NCBI GenBank assembly: GCA_965279355.1 | Contig: OZ257155.1 | Location: 2,046,001 to 2,110,000 of the forward strand | From: G965279355 sp965279355 | GTDB taxonomy: Bacteria > Pseudomonadota > Alphaproteobacteria > CACIAM-22H2 | Direction: 5' to 3' | DNA: 64,000 nt | Part shown: piece after piece, positions 50,118 to 58,330 of the stretch | Numbering within the stretch: the first letter of the stretch is position 1 | Layout of the letters: each line of letters starts with the position of its first letter | Program-made: the position numbers and the translations under genes | The notes under the pieces: model-generated | The model's database searches: none | What the model saw: only the letters and a program-made list of their open reading frames with translations | Told to the model about the DNA's origin: nothing

Positions 50118-50762
50118 CTATTTGTGATTGCCGCCGAACCAGCCGCGCCAGGAAGGCCAGTCGGCGATGATCGCCGCCATGCGGGCATAGCCGCTGCCCG
50201 TCGGATGGACGCCATCGCCATCCGCCAGCGCCTTCAGCCAGACCGGGTCTTCGGCCAGATGGGTGTAGAGGTCGAGATACGGCACACCGGCCTCGGCGGC
50301 CGCGCCATCGAGAATGCGCGACAGGGTGGCGATCCGGATGTTCTTCAGGTCACGCTCGATCGCGCCGCCCCGCATCGGCATCTTCGCCTCAAGGATCGGC
50401 GTCGGGCCAAGCATAAGGGTCGGCTTCCAGCCCACGGCCTCATTCAGCATCTTGCGGGCGACATCCGCCGTCTCGGCGGAATCGACCCGCCGCTTGCCGG
50501 CTTCCTCGATCGTGTCGTTGATCCCGAACGCAAAAACCAGCGCGCCGGCAAACTCGGCAGGCAGGCGGGCGGCGGCTTCCGCCCTCCAGCGCGCCGCGAT
50601 GAGCACCGACGTATCGGCCCTGATGCCCAGGTTATATGCCGTCAGGTCATGACCCTTCGCGCGTTCGGCAGCACACAACCGGCCGGGCCAGCCCAGATAC
50701 TGATCGTCACCCGAACCGGCGGTGATGCTGTCGCCGATAAAACATATCCGCAGAACCGTCAT
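50118..50762 (-). CDS. SGNH/GDSL-type esterase
   Basis: 214 aa from ATG 50762, overlapping the CCA transferase stop by 4 nt; the longer reading is a shadow of that gene. Block I is ICFIGDSITAGSGD (catalytic Ser), Gly block NLGIRADTS, block III FGINDT and block V DGVHPTGSGYARMA (catalytic Asp and His). No signal peptide, so it is likely cytoplasmic. Family members hydrolyse acyl or acetyl esters; the substrate is unknown. Confidence 0.9.
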   Translation of the reverse strand: MTVLRICFIGDSITAGSGDDQYLGWPGRLCAAERAKGHDLTAYNLGIRADTSVLIAARWRAEAAARLPAEFAGALVFAFGINDTIEEAGKRRVDSAETADVARKMLNEAVGWKPTLMLGPTPILEAKMPMRGGAIERDLKNIRIATLSRILDGAAAEAGVPYLDLYTHLAEDPVWLKALADGDGVHPTGSGYARMAAIIADWPSWRGWFGGNHK

Positions 50763-51991
50763 TTCTTCTCCGCAAGCCTCCGCAACTCGGCGAGCGCCTC
50801 GGCGCGGCCGGCGCGATAATCGCCTGCCTCCCACCATCTTTCCACGTCGCCGAGCAAGCGGCTGATCTCCGCCCCCGGCGCGACGCCAAGATCGAGCACG
50901 TCCTGCCCACGCACCGGCAGGGCCGGCGCGGCCCATTCGCGGGCAGCTTCATATGCGACATGTCCGCGCGCGGCATCGCCCCGCGCCCAGTCCAGCAGCG
51001 CGCGATCGCGGACCGTCCCCTGCCCCAGGCGATACAGAGCGCGCCGCCAACCCTGCATGTCTTCCACCGGCCAGTACGGAGCGCCGACCGCGGCCACCGC
51101 CACCAGCCGGTCACGGTCGCGGTTGGACAGGCGTAGGCGCTCGGCAAGTCGCCCGGCCAGCGCCGGATCGTCCGGAAGGAGCGCCGCAAGACGCAGAACC
51201 GGATCGCGCGTCTCGGGCGCGGCCAGAGCCTGCAGCCCGCGCAGGCGCGCGATATCCGTGAGTTCGGGCAGGATCGGCGCCAGCACGCCAACCTCCTGCA
51301 TGACCGCGATAATACCGGCCGCATCCGGCGCTTTGAGCACGCGCAGGATTTCGGCGGCGATGCGCTCGGCAGACAACGTCGGCAGCAGGGATGCCAGCGC
51401 CCGGCACGCGGCGAGGCCCTTTTCCTCGGGCGCGCCGCGGCCGAAATGCGCATGAAAGCGGAAGAACCGCAGGATGCGCAGCACATCCTCGCGGATGCGC
51501 GTCTCGGCATTGCCGACGAAGCGCACACATCCCGCCTCGAGATCGGCGACACCGCCGAACGGGTCGTGGACCGTGCCGTCGGGCTCGGCCGATAGCGCAT
51601 TGATCGTGAAGTCGCGGCGCGACGCGTCCTCGACCCAGTCCTCGCTGAAGGCAACGACCGCGCGCCGGCCGTCGGTTTCGACATCGCGCCGCAGGGTCGT
51701 GATCTCAAAGGGCTTGCCGCCGGCAACAGCCGTCACGGTCCCGTGCTCGATGCCGGTCGGAACGGCTTTCAGCCCCGCCGCGGTCAGCAGTTCCATGACC
51801 CGCGTCGGCGGTTCCGGCGTCGCGAGATCGACATCGGTCACCGCCCGGTTCACCAGCGCATCGCGCACGCTGCCGCCGACGAACCGCACGGGCTTGCCGC
51901 CGACCGCAAGCGCGGCAATGACCGCGCGCGTCTCGGGCGCGTTCATCCAGGGCGCGGTTTCGGGATGGATTCGGATCGATGTCGAGGTCAC
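50759..51991 (-). CDS. CCA tRNA nucleotidyltransferase / poly(A) polymerase family
   Basis: 410 aa. The nucleotidyltransferase head has RFVGGSVRDALVNRAVTDVDLATPEPP (GG plus DxD), then GTVTAVAGGKPFEITTLRRDVETDGR and RRDFTINALS. RNA-binding helices follow with RFVGNAETRIREDVLRILRFFRFHAHFG. It adds or repairs CCA at tRNA 3' ends; alphaproteobacterial members are the class II CCA enzyme. It lies downstream of DUF6111, NUDIX and DUF1285 genes on the same strand. Confidence 0.94.
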   Translation of the reverse strand: MTSTSIRIHPETAPWMNAPETRAVIAALAVGGKPVRFVGGSVRDALVNRAVTDVDLATPEPPTRVMELLTAAGLKAVPTGIEHGTVTAVAGGKPFEITTLRRDVETDGRRAVVAFSEDWVEDASRRDFTINALSAEPDGTVHDPFGGVADLEAGCVRFVGNAETRIREDVLRILRFFRFHAHFGRGAPEEKGLAACRALASLLPTLSAERIAAEILRVLKAPDAAGIIAVMQEVGVLAPILPELTDIARLRGLQALAAPETRDPVLRLAALLPDDPALAGRLAERLRLSNRDRDRLVAVAAVGAPYWPVEDMQGWRRALYRLGQGTVRDRALLDWARGDAARGHVAYEAAREWAAPALPVRGQDVLDLGVAPGAEISRLLGDVERWWEAGDYRAGRAEALAELRRLAEKK

Positions 51992-52070
51992 GGAATGACC
52001 GCCGGAAGAAGCTGTCTCAGAGGTTCAGGAAGTGCCGATATTGAAGGTTCGGACGCAAGCAAAATTGCGG

Positions 52071-52352
52071 TTAGCGCGGCTCCACATGGCCCGGAACGAT
52101 ACGGCCATTCTCAAGCTGCGGCGGCACGTAGCGGCCTTCGATCCCGTCGCCGCTGAACACCGACAGCGCCACGGTCAGCAACGCCGCGAAGAACAGTCCC
52201 AGCGCCAACAGCCAGATCCACGGTGCGTCGCTCCAGCGCCGCTGTTCCGCGCCGGCGGCTTCGGCGCGTCGCTGCATCGCCACCAGCCACAGTGCGTAAA
52301 GCAGCGAGGGCAGCAGGATCGGCAACACGAATTCTAGGAGGATGCGGGCCAT
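52071..52352 (-). CDS. DUF6111 family membrane protein
   Basis: 93 aa, two TM segments (ILLEFVLPILLPSLLYALWLVAM and PWIWLLALGLFFAALLTVALSVF), followed by the conserved tail GIEGRYVPPQLENGRIVPGHVEP. Its place between a NUDIX gene (12 nt) and the CCA transferase is typical of alphaproteobacteria. Function unknown. Confidence 0.87.
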   Translation of the reverse strand: MARILLEFVLPILLPSLLYALWLVAMQRRAEAAGAEQRRWSDAPWIWLLALGLFFAALLTVALSVFSGDGIEGRYVPPQLENGRIVPGHVEPR

Positions 52353-52364
52353 ATCTATCCAGTC

Positions 52365-53024
52365 TCAAGCACGCAGGACTTCGTAGAGATTGACCAGCAT
52401 GCCGGCGGTCGCTCCCCAGATGTGATAGTCGCGGTAAGGCATCGCCCAGAACTGCCGCTCGATGCCGCGATCCATCCTGGTCCCGCGCTGATGATTGCGC
52501 GGATCGAGGATGAAAGACAGCGGCACCTCGAAAATCTCGGCGACCTCGAAGGAATCCGGAACCAGGGTGAAGGGCGGCTTCACCAGACCCACCACCGGCG
52601 TCACCTCGAAGCGCGTGCGCACGACATAGGTGTCCAGGCGACCGACGATTTCCACCCGGTCGCGCGGCAGGCCGACTTCTTCCTCGGTCTCGCGCAGAGC
52701 ACCAGCGGCAGCATCGGGATCGTGCGGCTCAAGCCGGCCGCCCGGAAAGCTGATCTGTCCCGCATGCGCGGTCAGATGATCGGTGCGACGGGTCAGCAGG
52801 ACGGTCGTGCCATGGTCACGCAACACGAGCGGCACCAGCACCGCGGCCGGCGTCAGGGGTAGTTCGGGCTTCAGATCGGGCTTCAGATCGGGATTGAGAT
52901 CGTGATCGCCCCGCGACAACACCGGCACCAGGCTGCCCGAACTCCGGCGACCAAGCGCCTCCTGCGCCGCCACCAGCCGGCGGCGGATTTCATCCGGGCC
53001 GAGTTCTGCCGGGGCCGCGTCCAC
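52365..53024 (-). CDS. NUDIX hydrolase, CoA pyrophosphatase type
   Basis: 219 aa from GTG 53024, which overlaps the stop of the upstream DUF1285 gene (TAGTG); another GTG at 53066 would give 233 aa. The Nudix box GGRLEPHDPDAAAGALRETEEEVGL is intact, preceded by the CoA-diphosphatase pattern LLTRRTDHLTAHAGQISFPG. It probably splits CoA to phosphopantetheine and 3',5'-ADP. It is coupled with DUF1285 and DUF6111 genes. Confidence 0.9.
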   Translation of the reverse strand: MDAAPAELGPDEIRRRLVAAQEALGRRSSGSLVPVLSRGDHDLNPDLKPDLKPELPLTPAAVLVPLVLRDHGTTVLLTRRTDHLTAHAGQISFPGGRLEPHDPDAAAGALRETEEEVGLPRDRVEIVGRLDTYVVRTRFEVTPVVGLVKPPFTLVPDSFEVAEIFEVPLSFILDPRNHQRGTRMDRGIERQFWAMPYRDYHIWGATAGMLVNLYEVLRA

Positions 53025-53605
53025 TAATCGAGCCGCCCGAGGGGAAAAAACATATCGCCGCTCCACACTCCGAATTGCGGCGGCCCCTCTGCCGCCGCCT
53101 CCTCGATCCCAAGATCGACGAGCTGGTAGAACACTGATCGCGCGATCAGCGCGTCGAGTCCCATCCTGACATGAATATAGGGGCGCGGCTCATCCGTTGC
53201 AGCGTCCGTCGTCACGCGGATGTGATGGTCTGCGTCGGCATCGACAATGTCGTCCAGATTGGTGCGAAAGCACAGAAGCTGGCCGCGGCCTGAGCCGCGC
53301 ACTTCCAGCTCCACGGCAACAAAAGGCGCGTCTTCGACCTGAATCCGCCCTTTTTCCGCCGGAGTTTCCAGCCAGAATTCGCCGACTGAATCACGCCTAA
53401 GGACAGTCGAAAAGAGCTTCACGAGCGGTTTGCGGGTGATCGGCGAGCCGTGATAAAACCAGGTTCCATCGCGCGCGATACGGATGTCGAACTCTTCGCA
53501 AGAGTCGCGTCCGGGTAACGATGCGGCGGGCAAGGCCCCGGGGGCGGGTGCTGGGGCAACCACACGCTGCGGTACAGTGGGCTGATCGGGACGATCGCCG
53601 GTCAT
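53024..53605 (-). CDS. DUF1285 domain-containing protein
   Basis: 193 aa. After a Pro/Ala-rich N-tail, the DUF1285 domain starts with EEFDIRIARDGTWFYHGSPITRKPLVKLFSTVLRRD and continues FWLETPAEKGRIQVEDAPFVAVELEV; beta-rich, with no signal peptide. Function unknown. Its start is 37 bp from that of the divergent MoxR gene, an arrangement conserved in alphaproteobacteria, which suggests a link to the MoxR system. Confidence 0.9.
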   Translation of the reverse strand: MTGDRPDQPTVPQRVVAPAPAPGALPAASLPGRDSCEEFDIRIARDGTWFYHGSPITRKPLVKLFSTVLRRDSVGEFWLETPAEKGRIQVEDAPFVAVELEVRGSGRGQLLCFRTNLDDIVDADADHHIRVTTDAATDEPRPYIHVRMGLDALIARSVFYQLVDLGIEEAAAEGPPQFGVWSGDMFFPLGRLD

Positions 53606-53642
53606 AGCCAGTCTTGCCGCGGTTCAGCCGAGAGAGGCAGCA

Positions 53643-54662
53643 TTGAACGCTCCCGAGCCCAAATTCGCCACGCCGTCCGCCGACTCAGCCGATGTCATTG
53701 CCAAAATCGAAGCCTTGGGCAAACGCCTCGTCGAGGTGCGCGAGCGCATCGGCCGCGTAATTTTTGGGCAAACCGACGTCATTGAACAGACGCTTATCAC
53801 GCTGCTGGGTGGCGGTCACGCCCTGCTGATCGGTGTCCCCGGCCTTGCCAAGACCAAACTGGTCGAAACGCTGGGCACGGTTCTGGGCGTCGATGCCAAG
53901 CGGCTGCAATGTACGCCCGATCTGATGCCGGCCGATATTCTGGGGTCGGAAGTGCTGGAAGAAGGCGACAACGGCCGCCGGTCCTTCCGCTTCATCAAGG
54001 GCCCGGTCTTCACCCAGCTGCTGATGGCCGACGAAATCAACCGCGCCAGCCCGCGCACGCAATCCGCGCTGCTGCAGGCAATGCAGGAACACCGCGTATC
54101 GGTGGCGGGGGCCTACCATCCGCTGCCCGCCCCGTTCCATGTGCTGGCGACGCAGAACCCGCTGGAGCAGGAAGGCACCTATCCGCTGCCCGAAGCGCAG
54201 CTCGACCGCTTCCTGATGCAAATCGACGTCACCTATCCTGATCTCGCCGCGGAACGGAAGATGCTGGTCGCGACCACCGGCGTTGCCGAGGAAAAGGCGC
54301 AGCCGGTGATGGATGGCCAGGAGCTGCTGGCCGCTCAGGCGCTGATCCGCCGCGTGCCGGTCGGCGAGAGCGTCGTCGACGCGATTCTGAAACTGGTCCG
54401 CAACGGACGGCCCGAGGAATCCACGGTGCCGGAAGTGCAGAAGCATGTGGCCTGGGGCCCTGGCCCCCGCGCGAGCCAGGCCCTGATGCTGGCCACACGC
54501 GCCCGCGCGATGCTCGATGGGCGGCTTGCGCCGTCGATCGACGATGTGCTGGCGCTCGCCCATCCGGTGCTGCGCCACCGCATGGCTCTCAACTTTGGCG
54601 CCCGCGCCGATGGGATCACGATGGACAAAGTGATCGATCGGCTGTGCGACCCGCTGCGCTGA
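53643..54662 (+). CDS. MoxR family AAA+ ATPase
   Basis: 339 aa from TTG 53643, with GAGAGAGG 5 nt upstream. Walker A-type LLIGVPGLAKTKLVETL, Walker B LMADEINRASPRTQSALLQAMQEHRVSVAG and sensor-1 FHVLATQNPLEQEGTYPLPEAQLDRFLM. MoxR ATPases act as chaperones with VWA proteins. It leads a cluster with DUF58, DUF4159 and VWA-like membrane genes, the usual MoxR partners. Confidence 0.95.
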   Translation: MNAPEPKFATPSADSADVIAKIEALGKRLVEVRERIGRVIFGQTDVIEQTLITLLGGGHALLIGVPGLAKTKLVETLGTVLGVDAKRLQCTPDLMPADILGSEVLEEGDNGRRSFRFIKGPVFTQLLMADEINRASPRTQSALLQAMQEHRVSVAGAYHPLPAPFHVLATQNPLEQEGTYPLPEAQLDRFLMQIDVTYPDLAAERKMLVATTGVAEEKAQPVMDGQELLAAQALIRRVPVGESVVDAILKLVRNGRPEESTVPEVQKHVAWGPGPRASQALMLATRARAMLDGRLAPSIDDVLALAHPVLRHRMALNFGARADGITMDKVIDRLCDPLR

Positions 54663-54686
54663 ACGGATACTGATCCCGGGCTCGCC

Positions 54687-55580
54687 ATGACGCCCGCACT
54701 CACAACGGTCCAGACGCAACAGCGCGCCGAGCAGGTGGCGAGCCGCCTGCCGCCGTTGCTGGTCGCCGCCGAACGCGTCGCGCAGACGGTTGCACAGGGC
54801 GTGCATGGCCGACGCCGCGTCGGGCAGGGCGAATCCTTCTGGCAGTTCCGCCGTTACGAACAGGGCGACAGCATCGACAAGATCGACTGGCGCCAGTCGG
54901 CGAAAACCGAACGCGTGTTCGTGCGCGAGACGGAATGGGAAGCCTCGGAAAGCGTGTGGCTGTGGCGGGATGTATCGCCATCGATGCGCTGGCGCTCCAG
55001 CAACAAGCTGCCGGAGAAATCCGACCGCGCCGATCTTCTCACGCTCGCGCTTTCGGTCATGCTGATCCGCGGCGGCGAGCAGGTCGCCCTGTTCGGTGAA
55101 ATGCCGCGGCCGATCATGGGCAAGTCGGCCATGATGCGGCTGGCGGAAATCATCAGCCAGCCGGTGAAGTCCAGCGTGCAGACCAGCGCGCCACCAGAGC
55201 TTCCCCTTCCGCGCCATTCACAGACGGTGCTGTTCAGTGATTTCCTCTCGCCGCTCGACGAGATCGCGGCATCGGTCAAGCGTCTCGCCGCGCGCGGCGT
55301 CACCGGCTATCTGATGCAGATCCTCGATCCGGCCGAGGAAACGCTACCGTTCAACGGCCGCACACGGTTCGAAGGATTGGAAGACGACGGTGAAACCCTG
55401 ATCTCGCGTGTCGAGTCCGTTCGGCAGGATTATCAATCCGTGTGGGCGGCACATCTCGACGGGCTCGCCGATATCGCGCGACAGGTCGGCTGGATGTTTC
55501 TATCGCATCGCACCGACCGGCCGCCTGAGAACGCGCTGCTGGCGCTCTATCAGGCGCTCGCCAAGCCGGGCTATCGCTGA
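54687..55580 (+). CDS. DUF58 domain-containing protein
   Basis: 297 aa. The DUF58 signature is FRRYEQGDSIDKIDWRQSAKTERVFVRETEWE at about residues 52-84, followed by SVWLWRDVSPSMRW with a partial VWA metal motif (D..PSM). It is cytoplasmic, with no TM segment. DUF58 proteins are VWA-related partners of MoxR ATPases. It overlaps the next gene by 1 nt (TGATGG). Confidence 0.93.
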   Translation: MTPALTTVQTQQRAEQVASRLPPLLVAAERVAQTVAQGVHGRRRVGQGESFWQFRRYEQGDSIDKIDWRQSAKTERVFVRETEWEASESVWLWRDVSPSMRWRSSNKLPEKSDRADLLTLALSVMLIRGGEQVALFGEMPRPIMGKSAMMRLAEIISQPVKSSVQTSAPPELPLPRHSQTVLFSDFLSPLDEIAASVKRLAARGVTGYLMQILDPAEETLPFNGRTRFEGLEDDGETLISRVESVRQDYQSVWAAHLDGLADIARQVGWMFLSHRTDRPPENALLALYQALAKPGYR

Positions 55581-58330
55581 TGGGCTTTCTCTCCGGCATG
55601 GCCTTCCTCAGCCCGTTCTGGCTGATCGCGCTCGCGGCGCTGCCGGTCCTGTGGTGGCTGTTGCGCGTGACGCCGCCGGCGCCGCGCAACGTCTCCTTCC
55701 CGGCCATCCGGCTTCTGCTCGCCCTGCGCCCCAAGGAAGAAACCCCGGCGCAGACGCCGCTGTGGCTGCTGTTGCTGCGCCTGCTGATCGCGGCGCTGGT
55801 GATCTTCGCGCTGGCCCACCCCCTGCTGAATCCGGGTGCGCGACTGGCGACCAGCGGTCTGGTGGTGATTGTCGTCGACGACGGCTGGGCCGCCGCGCGC
55901 AACTGGACCGCGCGACAGAACATGCTGGCCGATCTGGTCGACCGCGCCGAGCGCAACCAGCAGCCGGTCGTTCTCCTGTCCACGGCACCCACGGTCGACG
56001 GCGAGCCGCCCCGCGCTTCGCGGCTGGTGCCCGCCGGTGAAGCGCGTAGCCTTGCCGCGGCGCTGACACCCAAGCCATGGCCCGTCGATCGTGCCGCCGC
56101 CCGCGCCGCGATCGAGGCCATGAGTCTACCGGGGTCGGCAAGCATTGTTTACGTCGCCGACGGCCTTCAGGACGAACAACTCGCACCGCTGCTGGAACGG
56201 CTGCAGCGCTTTGGCGGCGTCGAATATTTCGCCGATGCCGACGATCAGCTCGCGCGCATGCTGATGCCGCCGGCCGCCGAGACCGGCGGGCTCGCCATCA
56301 CCGCCGCGCGGACCGGCACCGGCGGGGACATGTCGGCATTTGTGCGGGCCCTTGGTGACGACGGGCGCCTGCTGGCCCGCGAAGAACTGCACTGGCAATC
56401 CGGACAACCGACAGCGACCGGGCGCATCGCCCTGCCCGCCGAACTCCGCAATCGCATTGGCCGTATCGAGATCGAAGGCGAAGCGTCGGCGGGGGCGGTT
56501 GTGCTCGCGGATGAGCGCTGGCGCCGCCGCCCCGTCGGCCTGGTTCCCGGCGGTCCGATCGAGCGGCAGCAGCCCCTGCTGGCCGACATCTATTATCTGC
56601 AGCGGGCGCTGGCGCCATTTAGCGAAGTCCGGCAGGGCACGGCCGAAGAGCTTTTGAAGCGCGAACTGGCGGTCCTCATCCTTGCCGATACGGGCCGGCC
56701 TTCCGAGGCCGACCGCGCGGCAATGGAAGACTGGCTCAAGAAGGGCGGAATGGTGGTGCGCTTCGCCGGTCCGCGCATGGCCGAAGGCGGCGACGATTTT
56801 GTGCCGGTGCCGCTCCGCGGCGGCGGACGCACCTTTGGCGGGGCGATGTCCTGGTCGCAGCCGGTCAGCCTGGCTGCGTTCGATCCAGAGGGCCCGTTCG
56901 CCGGTCTTGTGATCGCCGACGATGTGAAAGTAACGCGTCAGGTTCTCGCTGAACCCAGTCTCGATCTCGCCAGCCGCACCTGGGCTCGCCTGTCCGATGG
57001 CACCCCGCTGATCACGGCCGATCGTCGCGGCGATGGCTGGCTGGTCCTTGTTCATACCGCGCCGACACCGGGCTGGTCCTCGCTGCCACTCGGCGGATTG
57101 TTCGTCGAAATGCTGCAGCGTTTAGTCGGACTATCACAAGGTGTTGCCGGTGAAGCCGGCGACGCCGTGCTGCCGCCGCTCAGTTCGCTCGACGGCTTTG
57201 GCCGTCTGCAGGCGCCGGCCCCGGCCGCTTTGGCCATCGCCGGAAAGGATTTCAGCCGCGTCAAACTCGGCCCGAAATACCCGCCGGGCTATTACGGCGC
57301 GGAGTTCGGTCGTCGCGCCTTGAACGTCTCGGCCGTGGTGCCGCCGCCGCGCGCCGCTGGCACGCTCCCCAGCGGCATCGAGCGGCGCGTGCTGGAAAAC
57401 AGCCGCGAAGTCGACACCAAGCCGTGGCTCCTGGCGGCAGCCCTATTGCTGGCGCTTGCCGATCTGGTGATCAGCCTGCTGCTGCGCGGTCTCATCGGCC
57501 GCGCCAGTACGACACGCGCCGCGGGCACCGCCGCGACATTCATCCTGCTGTCCCTTGCCTTCGCCACACCCGCCACGGCCCAACAGAACCGCGGCGGTCC
57601 CGCACCCGCCGTCACCGGCGAAGACGGCGCGGCACTGACTGGAACCCTGCAGACGCGGCTCGGTTATGTGCGCACCGGCCGCGCCGAGATCGACGATGTC
57701 TCACGCGCCGGTCTCATCGGACTGGGCGCGATCCTGTCGCGCCGCACCGCGATCGATCCGGGCCAGCCGACCGAAATCGATATCGAGCGCGACGAACTGG
57801 CCTTCTTCCCCCTCCTCTACTGGCCGGTCACGACGGATGCGCCGATGCCCAGCCCGGCGGCCATGAATCGCGTGAACGAGTTTCTGCGCCAGGGCGGGAT
57901 GATCCTGTTCGACACCAAGGACGGCGACCGCGGCGGGCGCTCGCCAGCCGCAAACCGCCTGCGCGATGTGCTGCGGCAGATCAGCCTGCCGGCGCTTGCT
58001 CCGATTCCCGCCGATCATGTGCTGACCCGCTCTTTCTATCTGCTGACCGATTTTCCCGGCCGCTGGGCCGGCCAGCCGGTCTGGGTCGAGCAGGCGGAAA
58101 CGCATATCAACGACGGCGTCTCATCGGTCGTAGTCGGCGCGCATGATTGGGCGTCTGCCTGGGCCACCGACACGCAGGGCCGCGCGCAATTCGCCGCCGT
58201 GCCTGGCGGCGAGCCGCAGCGCGAGATGGCTGTCCGCTTTGGCGTTAACCTCGTGATGTACGCGCTGACCGGCAACTACAAAGCCGACCAGGTGCATGTG
58301 AACGCGATCCTGGAGCGCATCCAGCGATGA
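55580..58330 (+). CDS. Membrane protein with N-terminal BatA domain and C-terminal DUF4159
   Basis: 916 aa. An N-terminal BatA-type segment has two TM helices (FLSPFWLIALAALPVLWWLLRV and LLLLRLLIAALVIFALAHPLL). A long extracytoplasmic VWA/glutamine-amidotransferase-like region follows, then two TM helices near 614-670. DUF4159 covers about 700-912 (LQTRLGYVRTGRAEIDDVSRAGLIGLGAILSRRTA, and QGGMILFDTKDGD). The role is unknown; it is a standard partner of the MoxR/DUF58 pair, possibly building a membrane complex folded by MoxR. It overlaps the next gene by 4 nt. Confidence 0.9.
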   Translation: MGFLSGMAFLSPFWLIALAALPVLWWLLRVTPPAPRNVSFPAIRLLLALRPKEETPAQTPLWLLLLRLLIAALVIFALAHPLLNPGARLATSGLVVIVVDDGWAAARNWTARQNMLADLVDRAERNQQPVVLLSTAPTVDGEPPRASRLVPAGEARSLAAALTPKPWPVDRAAARAAIEAMSLPGSASIVYVADGLQDEQLAPLLERLQRFGGVEYFADADDQLARMLMPPAAETGGLAITAARTGTGGDMSAFVRALGDDGRLLAREELHWQSGQPTATGRIALPAELRNRIGRIEIEGEASAGAVVLADERWRRRPVGLVPGGPIERQQPLLADIYYLQRALAPFSEVRQGTAEELLKRELAVLILADTGRPSEADRAAMEDWLKKGGMVVRFAGPRMAEGGDDFVPVPLRGGGRTFGGAMSWSQPVSLAAFDPEGPFAGLVIADDVKVTRQVLAEPSLDLASRTWARLSDGTPLITADRRGDGWLVLVHTAPTPGWSSLPLGGLFVEMLQRLVGLSQGVAGEAGDAVLPPLSSLDGFGRLQAPAPAALAIAGKDFSRVKLGPKYPPGYYGAEFGRRALNVSAVVPPPRAAGTLPSGIERRVLENSREVDTKPWLLAAALLLALADLVISLLLRGLIGRASTTRAAGTAATFILLSLAFATPATAQQNRGGPAPAVTGEDGAALTGTLQTRLGYVRTGRAEIDDVSRAGLIGLGAILSRRTAIDPGQPTEIDIERDELAFFPLLYWPVTTDAPMPSPAAMNRVNEFLRQGGMILFDTKDGDRGGRSPAANRLRDVLRQISLPALAPIPADHVLTRSFYLLTDFPGRWAGQPVWVEQAETHINDGVSSVVVGAHDWASAWATDTQGRAQFAAVPGGEPQREMAVRFGVNLVMYALTGNYKADQVHVNAILERIQR

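Noticed and set aside
53685..55217. 510-aa minus-strand open frame over MoxR and DUF58 genes
   Set aside because: Opposite strongly conserved MoxR and DUF58 motifs; no independent support.
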